Below are positions 48,701 to 59,821 of a stretch of 64,000 bases of DNA, piece after piece. A model generated the notes under the pieces. The model saw only the letters and a list, made by a program, of their open reading frames with translations. It was not told where the DNA came from and searched no databases. The DNA lies in contig NC_092665.1 in the NCBI RefSeq assembly GCF_032118995.1, forward strand, positions 10,148,512-10,212,511, read 5' to 3'. Source of the stretch: Asterias amurensis (lineage: Eukaryota > Echinodermata > Asteroidea > Forcipulatida > Asteriidae). The translations under genes were made by a program, and so were the position numbers. How positions within the stretch are numbered: the stretch's first letter is position 1; every line of letters starts with the position of its first letter.

Positions 48701-51700
48701 CCCTCCCCCTCCCCCACCAAATCCCCCAAGAAAAGTAGAAGAAGAAAGATAATGATAATGATGTGTAGGTTGGTACCTTTGCTTAAAGCTGACAGCTATG
48801 GTTGATATTTCAGACATTAAGTTACCTTTAATTCCTTTTCAGTTTTGGTTTTTGTTCAATCGGGATAGTAACTTCTAATACCACAATGATTTAGGCCCCC
48901 TACTTTTTGGAAGTTGTGCGTTTCTTCACAGAAAACATACAGGGATAAAAGGGGGCTGATTTTTAATCTGTTTATCTTTTGCTTCAGACCTTAATTTTTA
49001 TTTAGTGAATGTTTGAACAATTCTGAATAGGCACCTAGGAAAAAGCTCTCAGAGGGTTAAGTCCTAACAAGCCATGCAGTTTCATATCTAAAAAGCTAAA
49101 ATTTTCAACTTGCTTTAAATACTTTCTTGATTCTACTTAACTGAAAACTTTAATTATATACTTATAAGTACATTACCATAATAAATTGAAACAAACCTGA
49201 AATTGTGTCTCAAAAAAAGATTTTTGAAAGAATTTGAGGGAACCTTTTTCTGGGGGAGATCCAGTCATAAACCTTACTTGTTTCTAGAAGTATGATTTTC
49301 ATACAAACCTGATGAAAATGTTGTAGCATTAATGACAATATGCTCCTGTTTGACTCCAGTGGCCATACTCTGCTTAGACACACCATTGACGGCATAAACG
49401 AGGAACTCATAGGTCGTGTGTGACTCCAAGCGGCTAACGTTGACTTCTAGGCCGGGGATGTCATGCTGGCGGGGTGAAAACTCTGTGTCTGGCGGACATA
49501 GAGGGCAATCTATCCAGTAGGCAATGTCGTTTCGGCCGCCGTTGTTGTCTGGTGGTTGCCATGTAAGAGTTACAACTGAAGACTTGTTGTCCACCATTGC
49601 ATGTGCATCTCGAGGTGCTGATGGAGGTCCTGAATTTCATAAAACAAAAAACCAAAACTTTAATAGACCTTTCGTGAGAATAAAAGTGACCCCCCTCCCT
49701 CCCCTTCCCCTTCCATTAACAACTGAAAAGAAAGGGAATGGTGCCCTCTATAGCGGCTATAGAGGGATAACCTTTACCCATTTTTTCTCATTCTCTATTT
49801 CATCTGTAAAATGTTGCCTCGCTAAAAATGAGTGACAGTTTGCTGACCATAAATGACCCTGTCGATGAATCCTAGCACCCCCCCCCCCCCCATCCAATAA
49901 TAGCCTGGTACCCTTGTTTCCACGGTAACTCTTGACAGGTTCAGATAAGCAAACGTTGCTTTGAAGTTGACGCTAAGTTCAGGCAGGTACATTTTTGAGT
50001 GACCATCTAATGTCGGAGAGTAATGGGGTTTTTATGTTTCAGCTGCTGCTACTTCCATACCCTGGTTATTTACATTTCGCAGCCATGTAATAAAAAAAAC
50101 CCACATATTTAAGAAGACTAACTTAACAAATCAGTTTTCTTAAAACTGACAGCATTTAAGATGGCACCATTTCTCAAGCAATTGCCGGAGATCCATGTAA
50201 CCTTTTAAATAAGACATCAACATTCCAGTCATGCATTGAGTGATTATACCGTGTATGCAAATAATGTGCAAGTTATAAAACAGAGTTGATTCCTCCCACA
50301 GGTAAGTGGATTACTGTTTGTCCAAGAAGAAAATAAGAAATGTATTCCCAAGACAAACTCTCCATTGCCTGGTTGCGAAATGATCGCCTTGGTTACATAA
50401 TCTACCGCTAAAAGGAATCCTTTCAACAAATAAGAGGCATTCCATTATGTGCAAGATTCACATTTAAACTGAATCAGCAAATATCTTTTATATCAACAGC
50501 TTAAAAGTGAAGAATGTGTCTAGACAAATACCTTTTTATGGGTTACAAGATATTTGCAGTTACCTTTGTAATCCCTCATAAACAATGATTTCACTGTAAG
50601 ATAAATGAAAATGGGTTTTCAAAAACAACTTAGTCTCTAAATTTGTTTTAAGAGTCTTATACCACCATAGAAAATTTCAGATATCTCACATTATCCCTTT
50701 TTTGTGCCAATAATGGCAACCTTTAAGGATATTTTACCCAAAGTATTATCTTAAGGCGATGGGTTCACCTCTGATCTTAGAAGTAGACCATACATAAACA
50801 TTGTTGGTTCCAATCTCTACTATTTATCGATATTCCTCGCTGAGGTGTGAAACAAAACCTCTCCCAGCTGACAAATTATTCATCAAGTTTTGACTTGACC
50901 CTGCCATAGTTTACCCACAGTTCCAGTTTCACAAGCAATCAAACAAAACACCCGGCCACCTCCCTCATGTGTTAAACACCAACAAATAATTCTCACAGCT
51001 CAATTTCAAATAGGCCGCAAGTTCTCTCTAATTCAATAAGGAGTAACTTGCACAACTTTCATCACTCCCATAGGGGTTCCTTCAGCCCTGGACAATATCA
51101 TGGAAAAATTTTCCCAGGTTTGCGGTCAGAAAAACAAAACCTAGCCTTGAACTTGGATTAGAATCTCTTTCCCCACCAATACAAACTGAAACCATGATTT
51201 CAATTTATCAAACAAACATTTCTCTGGTAAACATGGTTTAAAGAGAAATGCACATCAAAGGTAGGAAGACTAAAACAAACAATTTGAGAAATATTGGAAA
51301 GGTATTGTTAATAGCAGGCTCAGTGATATGTGCAATGTTTCATAGGTACAAAAATGTCATTACTATAAATAAATGTGGTTGCTCTGTCAGCAAAATTCAC
51401 TGTCGGTTGTATAAAGCAAACCAATAATTGGGCCTCATCAGCCAAAGCCTGGATTCAATGTGAATGAAAGTATATGTTGGCTTGTAATCTGTGCTCAGCA
51501 GTTTGTTTTTCATAAATTGTGTCCCTGGCTGAATTACTCTATTACCTGTTGTATGATAATTCTGTTTACAAGTTGAACATCCATTAATTTTTAGTCATGT
51601 AGATGTTTACCATCCTGCTATTTCTTTAAAAACCGTTTTTGTTGACGCGGTAAAAATTTGAAAGCTCTACCCAAAACATATACAACATTTTGAGTAAATT

Positions 51701-52139
51701 TTGAACAACATTTTAATCGAAGGTGCAACTACAATCTTTTAGCAAGTTTTCACATCTTTAAAAGAGATTTTCAACAATAATAATAATTTGATATTTGTAT
51801 GGACAAGTGATTTTGTACTAATGCATGCCAGGTGCAGATTTTTGTCATTTTTATTGAAAATTGGTCCAGGTGGACTAGACTTCTGATGGAAGACTTTAAA
51901 ATAAGCCTGTCAGATATTGTGGGGTATTGAATGTGATGATGTAGGCCCTTAGCAAAATTCCCAGCCCATTCATTAAGAAAAGGTGACATCTCGGACTAAG
52001 AGGTAGTACTCACTCAGTGGAATGCTTCATTCACGCAAAGTGCTGATACAACACTGGCAAAAAGTTAAAGCTCTGAAGTACTTAAGTTCATTTTTGCTTT
52101 AAATAACTCAAAATGAATCACTACAGGATTTGTTGTTAA

Positions 52140-52173
<34 letters not shown>

Positions 52174-54369
52174 TTGTTGTTGTTGTGTTTGATGTTGTTG
52201 TATTTTGTATTTTTTTTTTACAAATGGTGACCGCGCGAAAAGGTCACAAATGCATCCTCAAGAGTCATTTCTTTCCCATTCTAAAAAATTAGTTTTTGTT
52301 TTTTTTGTTTTTTTCTTTCTTAGTATTACAACTTTCTGATGGGATTGAAACTGGTCCAGCAACTGGTAGGCGCATGAAAGAGTTAAGTGAGCCAAAGAAA
52401 AAACCATTGCCCTGTACAATGAGTCATTTTTAAAATACTTGCGTGTTTTTCTGGGTTTTTTTCCACTGCCCACTATCAAACTACTCAAACTCAACAGCTA
52501 CTCGTATTGCCGCTTAAACCACTCGCCTGTGACTAGCGGTATACCACTAATTTCAAAACCCCCTTGCATACAAAATTGGTCAGGGTATTATTTTGATCCA
52601 ACATTTGAACAGACGGAGTACAATTACTGTAAGTTTCTCACCATCCAGAAGCCTACTTTAAACCAGGCAGCTATGCTGATCACGTCTGTAGAGCATTAGG
52701 GACCACTCAACCCCGGTCGCCCAAGAGGGAGATAAATGTTTGCAAAGGCAGCCTCTGATAGTAACAGACTAAGGAACGTATTTTTCTTTCTGCCCAGTGT
52801 TTAAACAGATGGGTCGTGGTACAAGTATCTTTCCTTTCGTTTCCTTCCGAAAAAACAAAGTCTTCTTTTTTTTTTTTCTTTTCTTTCCTTTTTTTTTTTT
52901 TTTGTGCGTGTGGTCAGTTTTGAGCAAACATCAGGAAATTAGTCTGGCTTTTCCAGCACTTTTCTGCTCACTTATTTGACAACAAGCTAAAAAGTTAGGA
53001 AAGGAGGTGAGGATTCAATCTCAAACAAACTTTTTATAGCAAAGAGAAGTTTTGAAATCTCTATAGTCTGAACTCTGAATAAAAAAACTGTTATAGAGGG
53101 TGACTTTATTTCATCTCTCTTTTATCAACAGAATTTCACAGCTTCAGAACTTCCCTAAACGACGTGAGCAACTTTACCTACTGCCATCATCAACTCTGTC
53201 ATGTTCCTTGTGCGTATTGACAATACCGATTGCTGATTCTTAGTATACCAAAAAAGGGATCAGACTATTTTGTACTCAACGCCTCATTTTAGTTTACTTG
53301 GATCCAAATGGACTAAAAGGAAGATGGCTGCACCATGCTAAAAGTGTATTGTCATCAGCCGCAAACTTTTAGACATATTTTCACTGAAACTTTGGTGAAA
53401 CTAAGTTACTTGGTTACACAGTAAAAGAAAACTACAAATTCTTTGATGTTATGTTTGACTCATGTTTACATGACTCTGATCAACATCTCAACTTAAATAT
53501 CGAAATTGTTCTTGACATGACAATGTTACTATTTGTTATTGCTACCCAGTTATGGGTTGACCCTTGACCCCCAGGTCACTATGGGTCAAAAAGGAAGTCT
53601 CGAGGGTCACATTGAGGTCACATGGGTCAGTGAAACATTGTCAGGATGAGACTGCACCTGTTAGGGGGTATCTGTCAGTGGGCTATTAGGGGAACCTCAT
53701 GGGGGTGTAGTTTAGGGAATGCCCTGGGTTGACTTGTGTTACAGGTAATTTAGTGTACAGTAGTTTATTGTGGAGTTATGCAGACAGACAAGTAACTCCT
53801 GTTTATACCTATATTTATTAGACATGATATCTACACTGCACAGGAATGTCTTTTGTGGGAAAGTGCATTTTAACAATTCCATTTTACAATTCTTTGTTTA
53901 ATCATAAAAGACAATGAACTATCTTTCTAATAAAGAATATTAAGAACCTCTGATAGGTAGATCAATTCCAAGACTATTTTCTTTCAGAATTGTTAGACTC
54001 TTTTGATTTCTCTCCATTTAAAAAAATAAATTTTATTCTCAACTTTTTAGAAGCTGTTTAGCTATATACTTGTGTACACCTTATTTATGTCCATTTCTGC
54101 TAGTAATTCTAATTCAAGTTAAGCACTGCTGAAATTGTAACTGTCAAATTCCCCAACCTTCAAACTCCTCCCAATTTCTTGTAAACACACCCCCATTTCT
54201 CATTTCTACTTACCAGTACAGGCCACACCCGGACTTTCATTTTGCACACGGAAAAAGCCTGGTATACAGGTACACTGTCTTGTAGCATTGTGGTCTGCGT
54301 GGCTCTTTGCAGGGCATGGACTGCAGTGTGAGGGTCCGACTCCAGACTTGTAGGTTCCAACAATGCAAG
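27799..54369 (-). CDS. Eph: Eph receptor tyrosine kinase, 3' fourteen exons (5' part outside window)
   Basis: This is a membrane receptor tyrosine kinase for ephrins, used in cell-contact signalling and guidance. Predicted order: cysteine-rich EGF-like exon, fibronectin III (PPSAPRD.. to INATTFSS), second fibronectin III (VPSAVREVS.. to FVARTEG), membrane segment ([20 protein letters not shown]), a juxtamembrane region with the paired tyrosines [11 protein letters not shown], kinase, SAM domain, end ETLV. Kinase residues are all present: Gly loop VIGGGEFGDV, Lys in VAVKTLK, gatekeeper Thr in [17 protein letters not shown], activation Tyr in GAYETKGGKIP, APE. It should therefore be active. Exon phases agree at every junction, giving 749 aa to the stop at 27799-27801. 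The 156-nt first exon matches, as far as I recall, the size of the equivalent exon in vertebrate EPH genes. The ephrin-binding domain and signal peptide are not in the window. A single ancestral Eph gene is expected outside vertebrates, so A/B class cannot be assigned. Confidence 0.97.
28398..28585 (-). CDS. Eph: Eph exon: end of kinase C-lobe and SAM linker
   Basis: Acceptor GACCATCAG, donor GCTGG|GTAAGT. It codes [34 protein letters not shown] and the linker. Confidence 0.97.
28984..29133 (-). CDS. Eph: Eph exon: kinase activation segment to helix F
   Basis: Acceptor CTTCATTAG, donor AAGAT|GTAAGT, exactly 50 codons. It codes [36 protein letters not shown] and YWNWPNQD. Confidence 0.98.
29456..29656 (-). 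CDS. Eph: Eph exon: kinase catalytic loop and DFG
   Basis: Acceptor TGTCTTCCAG, donor ACCAAG|GTACGA, 67 codons. It codes [25 protein letters not shown] and VADFGLSRR, ending AYETK. Confidence 0.98.
29877..29918. repeat. 21-bp tandem duplication
   Basis: The unit CAGTGTCCATCTGCAGACATG occurs twice, back to back, without mismatch. It is in an Eph intron. Confidence 0.9.
30171..30261. repeat. Perfect 23-bp inverted repeat with 45-bp AT-rich spacer
   Basis: The left arm begins AAAAGTTGTCAAGTAG and continues AAAAGAT. The right arm begins ATCTTTTCTACTTGAC and continues AACTTTT. Weaker pairing extends outward. It is a small foldback element or a transcript hairpin within an Eph kinase intron. Confidence 0.85.
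30377..30624 (-). CDS. Eph: Eph exon: kinase N-lobe
   Basis: Acceptor TCACCTACAG, donor TTGAAG|GTATGG. It codes [41 protein letters not shown] and [16 protein letters not shown]. Confidence 0.98.
31246..31383 (-). CDS. Eph: Eph exon: conserved juxtamembrane tyrosines and start of kinase
   Basis: Acceptor TTTTTTTCTAG, donor GGAGGAG|GTATGC. It codes [33 protein letters not shown] and IRILDVIGG. The two Tyr are the regulatory juxtamembrane pair of Eph kinases. Confidence 0.97.
31384..33042 (-). other. Eph intron
   Basis: No exon or known element is recognised. It holds a poly-C tract at about 32058-32070 followed by AAT-rich repeats. Confidence 0.6.
33043..33104 (-). CDS. Eph: Eph exon: juxtamembrane linker
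   Basis: 62 bases, acceptor TCCTCCTATAG, donor GAGAAG|GTAATT. It codes [20 protein letters not shown] and joins in frame on both sides. The sequence is not strongly conserved, but splice sites and phase support it. Confidence 0.85.
33105..35426 (-). other. Eph intron with (GTT)n microsatellite
   Basis: A (GTT)n array runs from about 33657 to 33703, then poly-T. A polypyrimidine stretch lies at 35065-35100. No exon is recognised. Confidence 0.6.
33657..33712 (+). repeat. (GTT)n microsatellite with poly-T tail
   Basis: About 15 uninterrupted TTG units followed by eight or more T. Confidence 0.95.
35427..35477 (-). CDS. Eph: Eph 51-nt symmetric juxtamembrane exon
   Basis: Acceptor GCTTTCACAG, donor AATAACGG|GTAAAC. 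It codes [17 protein letters not shown]. It begins and ends in the same phase, so it can be included or skipped without changing the frame. Confidence 0.75.
35478..39642 (-). other. Eph introns flanking the 57-nt exon
   Basis: Apart from the 57-nt exon no coding segment with both splice sites and phase agreement was found. The sequence is AT-rich, with short homopolymers and no recognised transposable element. Confidence 0.55.
37366..37422 (-). CDS. Eph: Eph 57-nt symmetric juxtamembrane exon (possible cassette)
   Basis: Acceptor GGTTTGCTCAG, donor CCATTAG|GTAAAC. It codes [18 protein letters not shown] between the membrane segment's CWRR and RKANQLY. Same phase at both ends as the 51-nt exon, so it is optional by frame. 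Support is splice sites, an open frame and phase only. Confidence 0.65.
39643..39757 (-). CDS. Eph: Eph exon: transmembrane segment
   Basis: Acceptor CTCTTTTAG, donor GAGAAG|GTACAG. It codes [10 protein letters not shown], a hydrophobic stretch of about 26 residues and the stop-transfer CWRR. Confidence 0.95.
40307..40366. repeat. SINE-like fragment with tRNA B-box-like word
   Basis: TTAAGTGTCTTGCTTTAAGG, then ACACAAGTGCCATGACTAGG and TTCGAACCCACAC. GGTTCGAACC resembles a pol III B box. The same pattern, more decayed, is at 18196-18265. Confidence 0.5.
40640..40703 (-). CDS. Eph: Eph exon: end of second fibronectin III domain
   Basis: Acceptor CTCCTTTAG, donor ACAGAAG|GTACAC, 64 bases. It codes [20 protein letters not shown], the G strand of the domain. 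Confidence 0.95.
40826..41023. mobile_element. Foldback/MITE-like element in Eph intron
   Basis: The left arm TTAAAGGGACTGTGTTGTC continues TTGATCAAAGCCAGCCTGTG and GCTG. The right arm carries CAGCCACAGGCCTGCTTGGA, TCATGACGACATGGACCC and TTTAA. Inner arms ACTGCAAGCACGCCCTCC / GGAGGGTGCGTG..GCTTGCAGT also pair, so most of the 198 bases fold back. Confidence 0.75.
41302..41340 (-). repeat. tRNA-derived (SINE-like) fragment
   Basis: On the minus strand GTTAATCCGGATGTTGCAGG followed by TTCAAGTCC looks like the anticodon-to-T-arm part of a tRNA. The acceptor stem and A box are not found. The same words occur at 42055-42092. Confidence 0.4.
41481..41722 (-). CDS. Eph: Eph exon: second fibronectin III domain
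   Basis: Acceptor TGCATGTTGCAG, donor TTTTCT|GTAAGT. It codes [33 protein letters not shown] and the [10 protein letters not shown] strand. Confidence 0.96.
42055..42092 (-). repeat. tRNA-derived (SINE-like) fragment
   Basis: The minus strand reads GCACGTTAATCCGGAGGTCG then TTGGTTCGAATCCC, a good T-arm with B box, but no complete cloverleaf can be drawn. Confidence 0.45.
46711..47095. repeat. Minisatellite, 95-bp unit, four copies
   Basis: GGCCGAACATTGGCCTGCAA recurs at about 46716, 46811, 46906 and 47001, spaced exactly 95. Units also share GTCCATGAAGACAGTTTTAC and GAAGAAGAAAAGTGACAGAC. The open frames over it are by-products of the repeat. Confidence 0.92.
49309..49629 (-). CDS. Eph: Eph exon: first fibronectin III domain
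   Basis: Acceptor ATGAAATTCAG, donor TCATCAG|GTTTGT. It codes [29 protein letters not shown], the Cys pair CPLCPP and [17 protein letters not shown], all typical of Eph FN3-1. Confidence 0.97.
52130..52200 (+). repeat. Interrupted (GTT)n microsatellite
   Basis: Repeated GTT/TTG units with single-base interruptions (TCG, TTTTG, TGTGTTTG). Confidence 0.9.
53558..53629 (+). promoter_or_regulatory. Cluster of seven nuclear-receptor half-sites (DR1, DR4, DR5, DR3)
   Basis: TGACCC-T-TGACCC at 558-570 is a DR1 on the minus strand. AGGTCA-CTAT-GGGTCA at 573-588 is a DR4. GGGTCA-CATTG-AGGTCA at 604-620 is a DR5, and that AGGTCA with GGGTCA at 624-629 is a DR3 (all positions plus 53,000). Whether it is a hormone-responsive enhancer or a decayed simple repeat of GGTCA is not decided by sequence. 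Confidence 0.45.
54214..54369 (-). CDS. Eph: Eph exon: cysteine-rich EGF-like segment
   Basis: Acceptor TTTCTGTACAG, donor TGTACTG|GTAAGT, 156 bases. It codes [39 protein letters not shown] and ACTG, with seven Cys in the Eph pattern. This is the most 5' Eph exon recognised in the window. Confidence 0.95.
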
Positions 54370-56519
54370 CTGTACAGAAAAAGAAAAAGAAAATGGTAAA
54401 TGACTGTTTTTAATTTTATTTCATACTATGGAATCATTATGCAAAAAAAAAATGAAAATGTGGAGTTTCCAACCAATGATTACCTCAAGACTAACTTGAA
54501 CCACCATTTCTTTTTTGGTATTCATTAACTGCAAATAGCCCCCTCTGTTGGCAAGAAACAACCAGCTCCGTTCATCATATACAAATACCACATACAAACA
54601 TAATCATTCAGTCTCATTATTAGACTTTAATTCACATGGTAGATGCCTAAGAATTTTCTTTTCTCATAATTCTCAGGGAAGCTGAGTTCGTTTTGCATAG
54701 TGTTAAATATACATCGACAAAGGATAAATACTGAAAAAAATTCCCCAAGCATGTGTAACATCTATTATAATGGTGAATCCAAAATATAAGAAGTGGGGCT
54801 GTGAGCAGCGTTTGCATTTTCAACCATCAACACATACATGTGCCCGAGTAATTACAGAGTTGGTTACTAATGTTACGCTCCACTGATCACAGAGTCCGCC
54901 TGTAAAATGTAATGACTGTCTCAAGGCCAATCTGATGATTATTTTATGCTATATAGTGCCGTTTATGATATAGGAGCAACGTTGTCGTATTGCACTATCC
55001 TGTTTCATCTTTGTTTTATGTTAATTTCTAGGCCTACAGTTATGGAGACATCTCATTTGCATTTTGCAAAGGAACACTTTGGGAAATTGGGATGTGTAGG
55101 GGAATATTTTTAAGGGCCAAGACCTGGGAAAAACAGAGGTAACGACCCTGCTGTCAAATTCCAGGCCCAGTACAGACTTGGATTATCCAACACTACTCTA
55201 GGCACTACACCAAGTCCAATGGCCTATGTAAAAACTTGTGGGCCTCCCAAATAAGAAAACATAGCAGACAAAGTACTCTCGAAAGCACAAAACACAAACA
55301 CTAGATTTGTTGTTTACTTAAAGTAAAAAAAATTCTGACAGCATGTGTCTGGACTTTTGGAAAGCTTTAGACAAGTATTAAGCTTTATACCACAGACCTC
55401 AGTACTTGTAAGACATTGTAATAAAATCTAGCGCTTATAAGCGCTATGAAATTGGCCCTGGAACCAAGCCCTCTGGAACACTGGTGCCTCAGGCTTATGG
55501 AAATCTGGGGCCTATGGCTTGAACACTTAACCCAGCCCAGGGTCCAGATGTTGAGACCACTCATAGACATAGCATCTGCCTCATCTCGGCCTTGATGCCC
55601 AAAAGTGTTCAGTAGCACTTGATAAATAGCAGTGCAAGTTTTTTGAGAACTAAGCAACAAGACTTATCATTTATCGGTAGTAAATTCTACACAGCAAAAA
55701 GGAGTGAACAACGCATGGTAATACCACAAACTAAAATCAAATTCTAAAGGAACTGCCTTTTTCTCTGGTAAAGAGGTCTACATGCATGATAGCTAACGAC
55801 CATTTTGAAAAGAAAATGTTATGGTTTTGGCAAACTTCTGCAAAGAGTCTATGAAAAAAAGCATTCCACCCTGTAGCTTGGCTGGTAAACCATTTCTACA
55901 GCATTTTCTGAACCAGAATTGGGATGGGAAAGAGGAGACTCATCTCACATCTGACAATGTACAGTCCACGTCAAACTATTGGAATTATTTCAAAACCAAG
56001 TCCTTAAAAATTGGACTCAGCTTTATCATACTGCCATCATCTTGGTCAAACTCCTGTATTCAGTCACAGTAATGTTTGCTTATATAATCATTGAACAAAA
56101 AGGAACCAGACAATTTTTCCTTCCAGCCTCGGTTTGATTGCATTGAGTTGAATGTGAGAAAATCAAGATGGCCGCACCATAATAAAGGTATAACAGAGAA
56201 CTCCCAACCCTTCCTCCTTGGGAATCTCAAACTCAGCTTCAATTGGACAACTGTAATAATCCAACAACTTCTCAAGTCATCAAAAGCTTGTTTGTGAATA
56301 TCTCCCACACACTCATCTCGTCCCACAATGAGTGATTTTGTCAGAAAATCATTCCGCACTAAACTGCTCCTTTCTGTTTCCTAAATTACTCTTACAACCT
56401 TGTGTTTAATGCATGAGTTCTTTACGGGCAAATGAAGAAAGTACATAAACCCTGATGCAAGGCCAATAGCCTTTAATTTTTCAAAAGTAATTTTCCGTTG
56501 CGGATGAGCTCTTCCCACA

Positions 56520-56521
<2 letters not shown>

Positions 56522-56564
<43 letters not shown>
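56522..56564 (+). repeat. (CT)n microsatellite
   Basis: More than 20 uninterrupted CT units. Confidence 0.97.
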
Positions 56565-56567
<3 letters not shown>

Positions 56568-59500
56568 CAAATGTGATCAAATTTGATGAATTATTATTTT
56601 ACTTCTGGAAAAGAAACCCAGGTAGATTGACTCTTGAGTTCTTAAAAAGAAGTTAAATTTTGTTATCAGTTTCTCAGACAAAGGTGTTTCCTGCCGAGAC
56701 CTAAATGTTACAGATAATAAATTTCAGCTTTGTCTTTTTGAATCAAATAATTACAATTTCTTAATATCCGTGTCTAATTTACAGCTTCATTCCATTTCAG
56801 TTAAGTTATTTTGACAACACGTTTTAGAGATAACATCCACTTTGGGAAAACTTTACAACTTGCAAACAACAACAGATAAGAAACTAGAGATGTTAAAACA
56901 TAATTCAAAGAGTTTTTTCGTCAGTAGATTTCTATGCATGGATGCGAAAGCATGAAGAAGGGGTTTTAACCCATCAAGCAGAGGGTTCACTTTCGGTCAG
57001 TTTACGTTCAATCACCCTTCTTTTCCTATCAGATATGGATAGTTTTCCATGAATAGTTTGGGTGGGGGGGGGGGGGGTTGGAATTGCCCTCAACACCGCA
57101 TCTCTGTGTCAGTGAGGCAAAAATGATATTTGACATGTTCTGTGGCGGATATGGAAATTCCTACACCTCGCTAAAGACTTTGAGTGAATAAATGCATTTT
57201 TTACGAGGGACTTCACTGACAAGATGCATCAAACTCTCAATTTTGTTGACACTTACACAAGTTCTTTTTCCAAGGTACGCTTGGCACTACTTCCATAGCT
57301 AGAAGTTTAATATTCCTCTGGTTTTCCCATCATTATTCTGGTTAACCCCTTTATTATGCAGTCTTTTTTGTTTTAAATCTAATTGCTAAAAGTAACACTT
57401 GAAAGTTAAAAACAAGTCTGGTCTTTGTGTGTGTGTGTTATGTCAGAGCCAGGCTGCTTTTCTCCTCACAGTCTAAGCTGCTCTTTTCTTTCTAATCTAC
57501 ATCTTTCTGTGAAATCCAAAATAACAACATCTTAATGATTGTCACAATGAGACAGTTGCAAGCCAGCAGAGTTGCTAAAGAGCTAAAGGGATCATTATTG
57601 TGAATTACAACCAATATCCGGTAAATAAAGTCCTTCTCCCCCCACGGAAAAAAGGAAAAAGTGCCAAGCAAACTCAAGAAGCCCTGCAATGAATACATAG
57701 GTAGGATAATCAGGTTATGACGAAGACTTGCTTAAAGGTTGATGCGGTGGCAGGCATCCGCTCTGCCCGAGTGTGGACTGTTGATTCTTAGGATCTGACG
57801 CAAGACCAAGTTTGCGTGGGGTTAGAAACTCTTTTGTCAGGTCATTTGTTTTCTCATCATGCACGAGTATAACAATCCAATACATTCCAACCAGAAAGAC
57901 CCTCCAAGGACCCAAGCAAGCCACTTTTGTTCCTCAAGCTCTTTATTCTTCCACCGACTCATCCCAAAGTTAAATTCACCATGAGTACTCAAAACAAGAC
58001 TTGCGTTTACACAACTGTGGGTTTCTAACCGTGCATCATCGAGTGCTTTAAATTAATACTTCTCCAGAAAACCATGTCGGATTTTTTTGTTTTTGATTGG
58101 GGGGGGGGGGGAGAAGACAAAACTTGAAGAGGTGGAAACTTAAGAAGGTGATTGGGTTGGGAACAATCTTGAAGGGGTTGGCTTTTGGATGCAGCACTTC
58201 TAGGGATTGGTTGGTTAGTCACGCAGCACCAAGAATCTGATGGACACACCTACGAGGATTGACACTTCAGAACTGACTCATCACCGGCACTTGGTACCAA
58301 CCTTAAAACCATCCATCAAACCACTTTTCAAAGCTTTGTAATGTGGGTGGAAAAACCACTTTACAGTATTGCATTGGAATACTAATTTTGTTTTTTCAAG
58401 TTTTTAATATGTCGATCACAACCCTAACAATTTGTTTGGGGTGCACTTTCGTTTGGGAGCAACAATGACCAAGAAGACAGCATTGGCCCTTCAAAAATTC
58501 TTGAAAATAAATCAAAACATTTGGTCCTTCAAAGAAATTCAAGCTGGTTATGAAATAATCTTGGCTGATAAATTCAAAATATTTCATAACAGAATTGAAT
58601 AATTTTCCACAAACATCTTCCACCAGCAACAAACTCTCTCATTTCTCATTTCTGTACAGTGATGTGCCATTTCATACTTAACCAAACATGTATGATAACA
58701 ACTTTTTTACTCTGGGAACTTCCAACTTGCTAAAAATGTGTGTGAACGTTGTTCACATGAAATGAAGAAAACATTCGGACATGTTACAGTTTCCCTGCAA
58801 TGGAAACATTCAATACCTCCATGAAGTAACAACATATCAAATCTAGACCAACACCCATCAATCAGCCAGGCCCCTGGTCTAAAATGTCCAATACCCATAA
58901 ACCTCAAACCACCACCTCCAAATAGTTGCGGCTCATAAGAGAACCTCCATGCATATTTCATGAGATTGGAAAAGTGAAAAGGGGGCATAATCTGTGCTCC
59001 AGGCACAGGGATAAATCCACTGAGCCTACAATGGGAGGGGAACAATGGTCACATCTGGAGGAACAATGAAGGTACATCTTAACGAACAAACAAGGTACAT
59101 CTCTAATCTTCTGCCTACCCGGCTAGAGCAGGAGAGAGAGGGGGGGAGAAAAGACATAGATTGGCTGCCAGGTGACGGAAGCTTCTTTGAAGGAAGCCTC
59201 TTTGAAGGTTGGTTTGTGGGCATTATTCCAGGGATCCCAGCTATGACACTAACGGTGGGTGGAGCTTACCATGTGATTTGCTTGGGGGTGACGCACTTAA
59301 AGAGTATGAAGCAGACATAGCCAAAAAGATTTGTAATCCGGCCTTCGCTGGATGCTTATGTAACAATTGAACCAAGCTTTTGTACCCGGATAAAATGGTT
59401 GACACAGTTAAACCTGTGTAGAAGTTGTCACCTACATGTATATTGTGACTACAGGTTTAACTTGGAAGAAATCATGTCACAGTATTTCAAAATGAAGATC

Positions 59501-59652
59501 TTTGTACTCAAGAAAAGTGCACTACCTCTTCAAAAATGAAAACAAAAAAATACCCCATATGCTCTTCAGAACACTACAGAAATTGTAGGCCTACATAACT
59601 TTGACTAATTTGAAAGCAAAGTTGTCTTTGCAGTGAAACAACCATCAATCAA

Positions 59653-59821
59653 CAGGCCTGGAATTTCATCTTTTTAGAGGGCAAGGCCATTTTCATTTTG
59701 AAAAGGGCACTTCCATTGGAAAATCTTTAAGTCCATGGGAATTTTTGAAAGGGCACCAAGGCCAAGACAAGGGGCCAACGGAGGCAATGGCCTCCGTGGT
59801 CTCAATGAAATTCCAGGCCTG
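59653..59821. mobile_element. MITE-like element, CAGGCCTGGAATTTCAT termini
   Basis: CAGGCCTGGAATTTCAT at the left and ATGAAATTCCAGGCCTG at the right are perfect inverted repeats of 17 bases. The interior contains GGGCAAGGCC / AGGGCACC and GGAGGCAATGGCCTCC. Related decayed pieces appear near 1560-1640, 48280-48320 and 55090-55180. Confidence 0.8.

Larger units (their letters stand above)
41723..49308 (-). other. Large Eph intron between the two fibronectin III exons
   Basis: It contains the tRNA-like fragment at 42055-42092, a run of about 21-bp repeats (TTCAAATCCATTTGAGAACA) at 44785-44860, (GA)n at 45303-45318 and the 95-bp minisatellite at 46711-47095. No coding exon is recognised. Confidence 0.6.
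49630..54213 (-). other. Eph intron between EGF-like and first fibronectin III exons
   Basis: It holds a poly-C run at about 49878-49890, a (GTT)n tract at 52130-52200, T-rich runs at 52866-52903 and the nuclear-receptor half-site cluster at 53558-53629. No coding exon is recognised. Confidence 0.6.

Noticed and set aside
8922..54369. Any operon-like or defence-system organisation, or CRISPR array
   Set aside because: Genes are intron-containing animal genes with unrelated functions; the tandem repeats are minisatellites without spacers.
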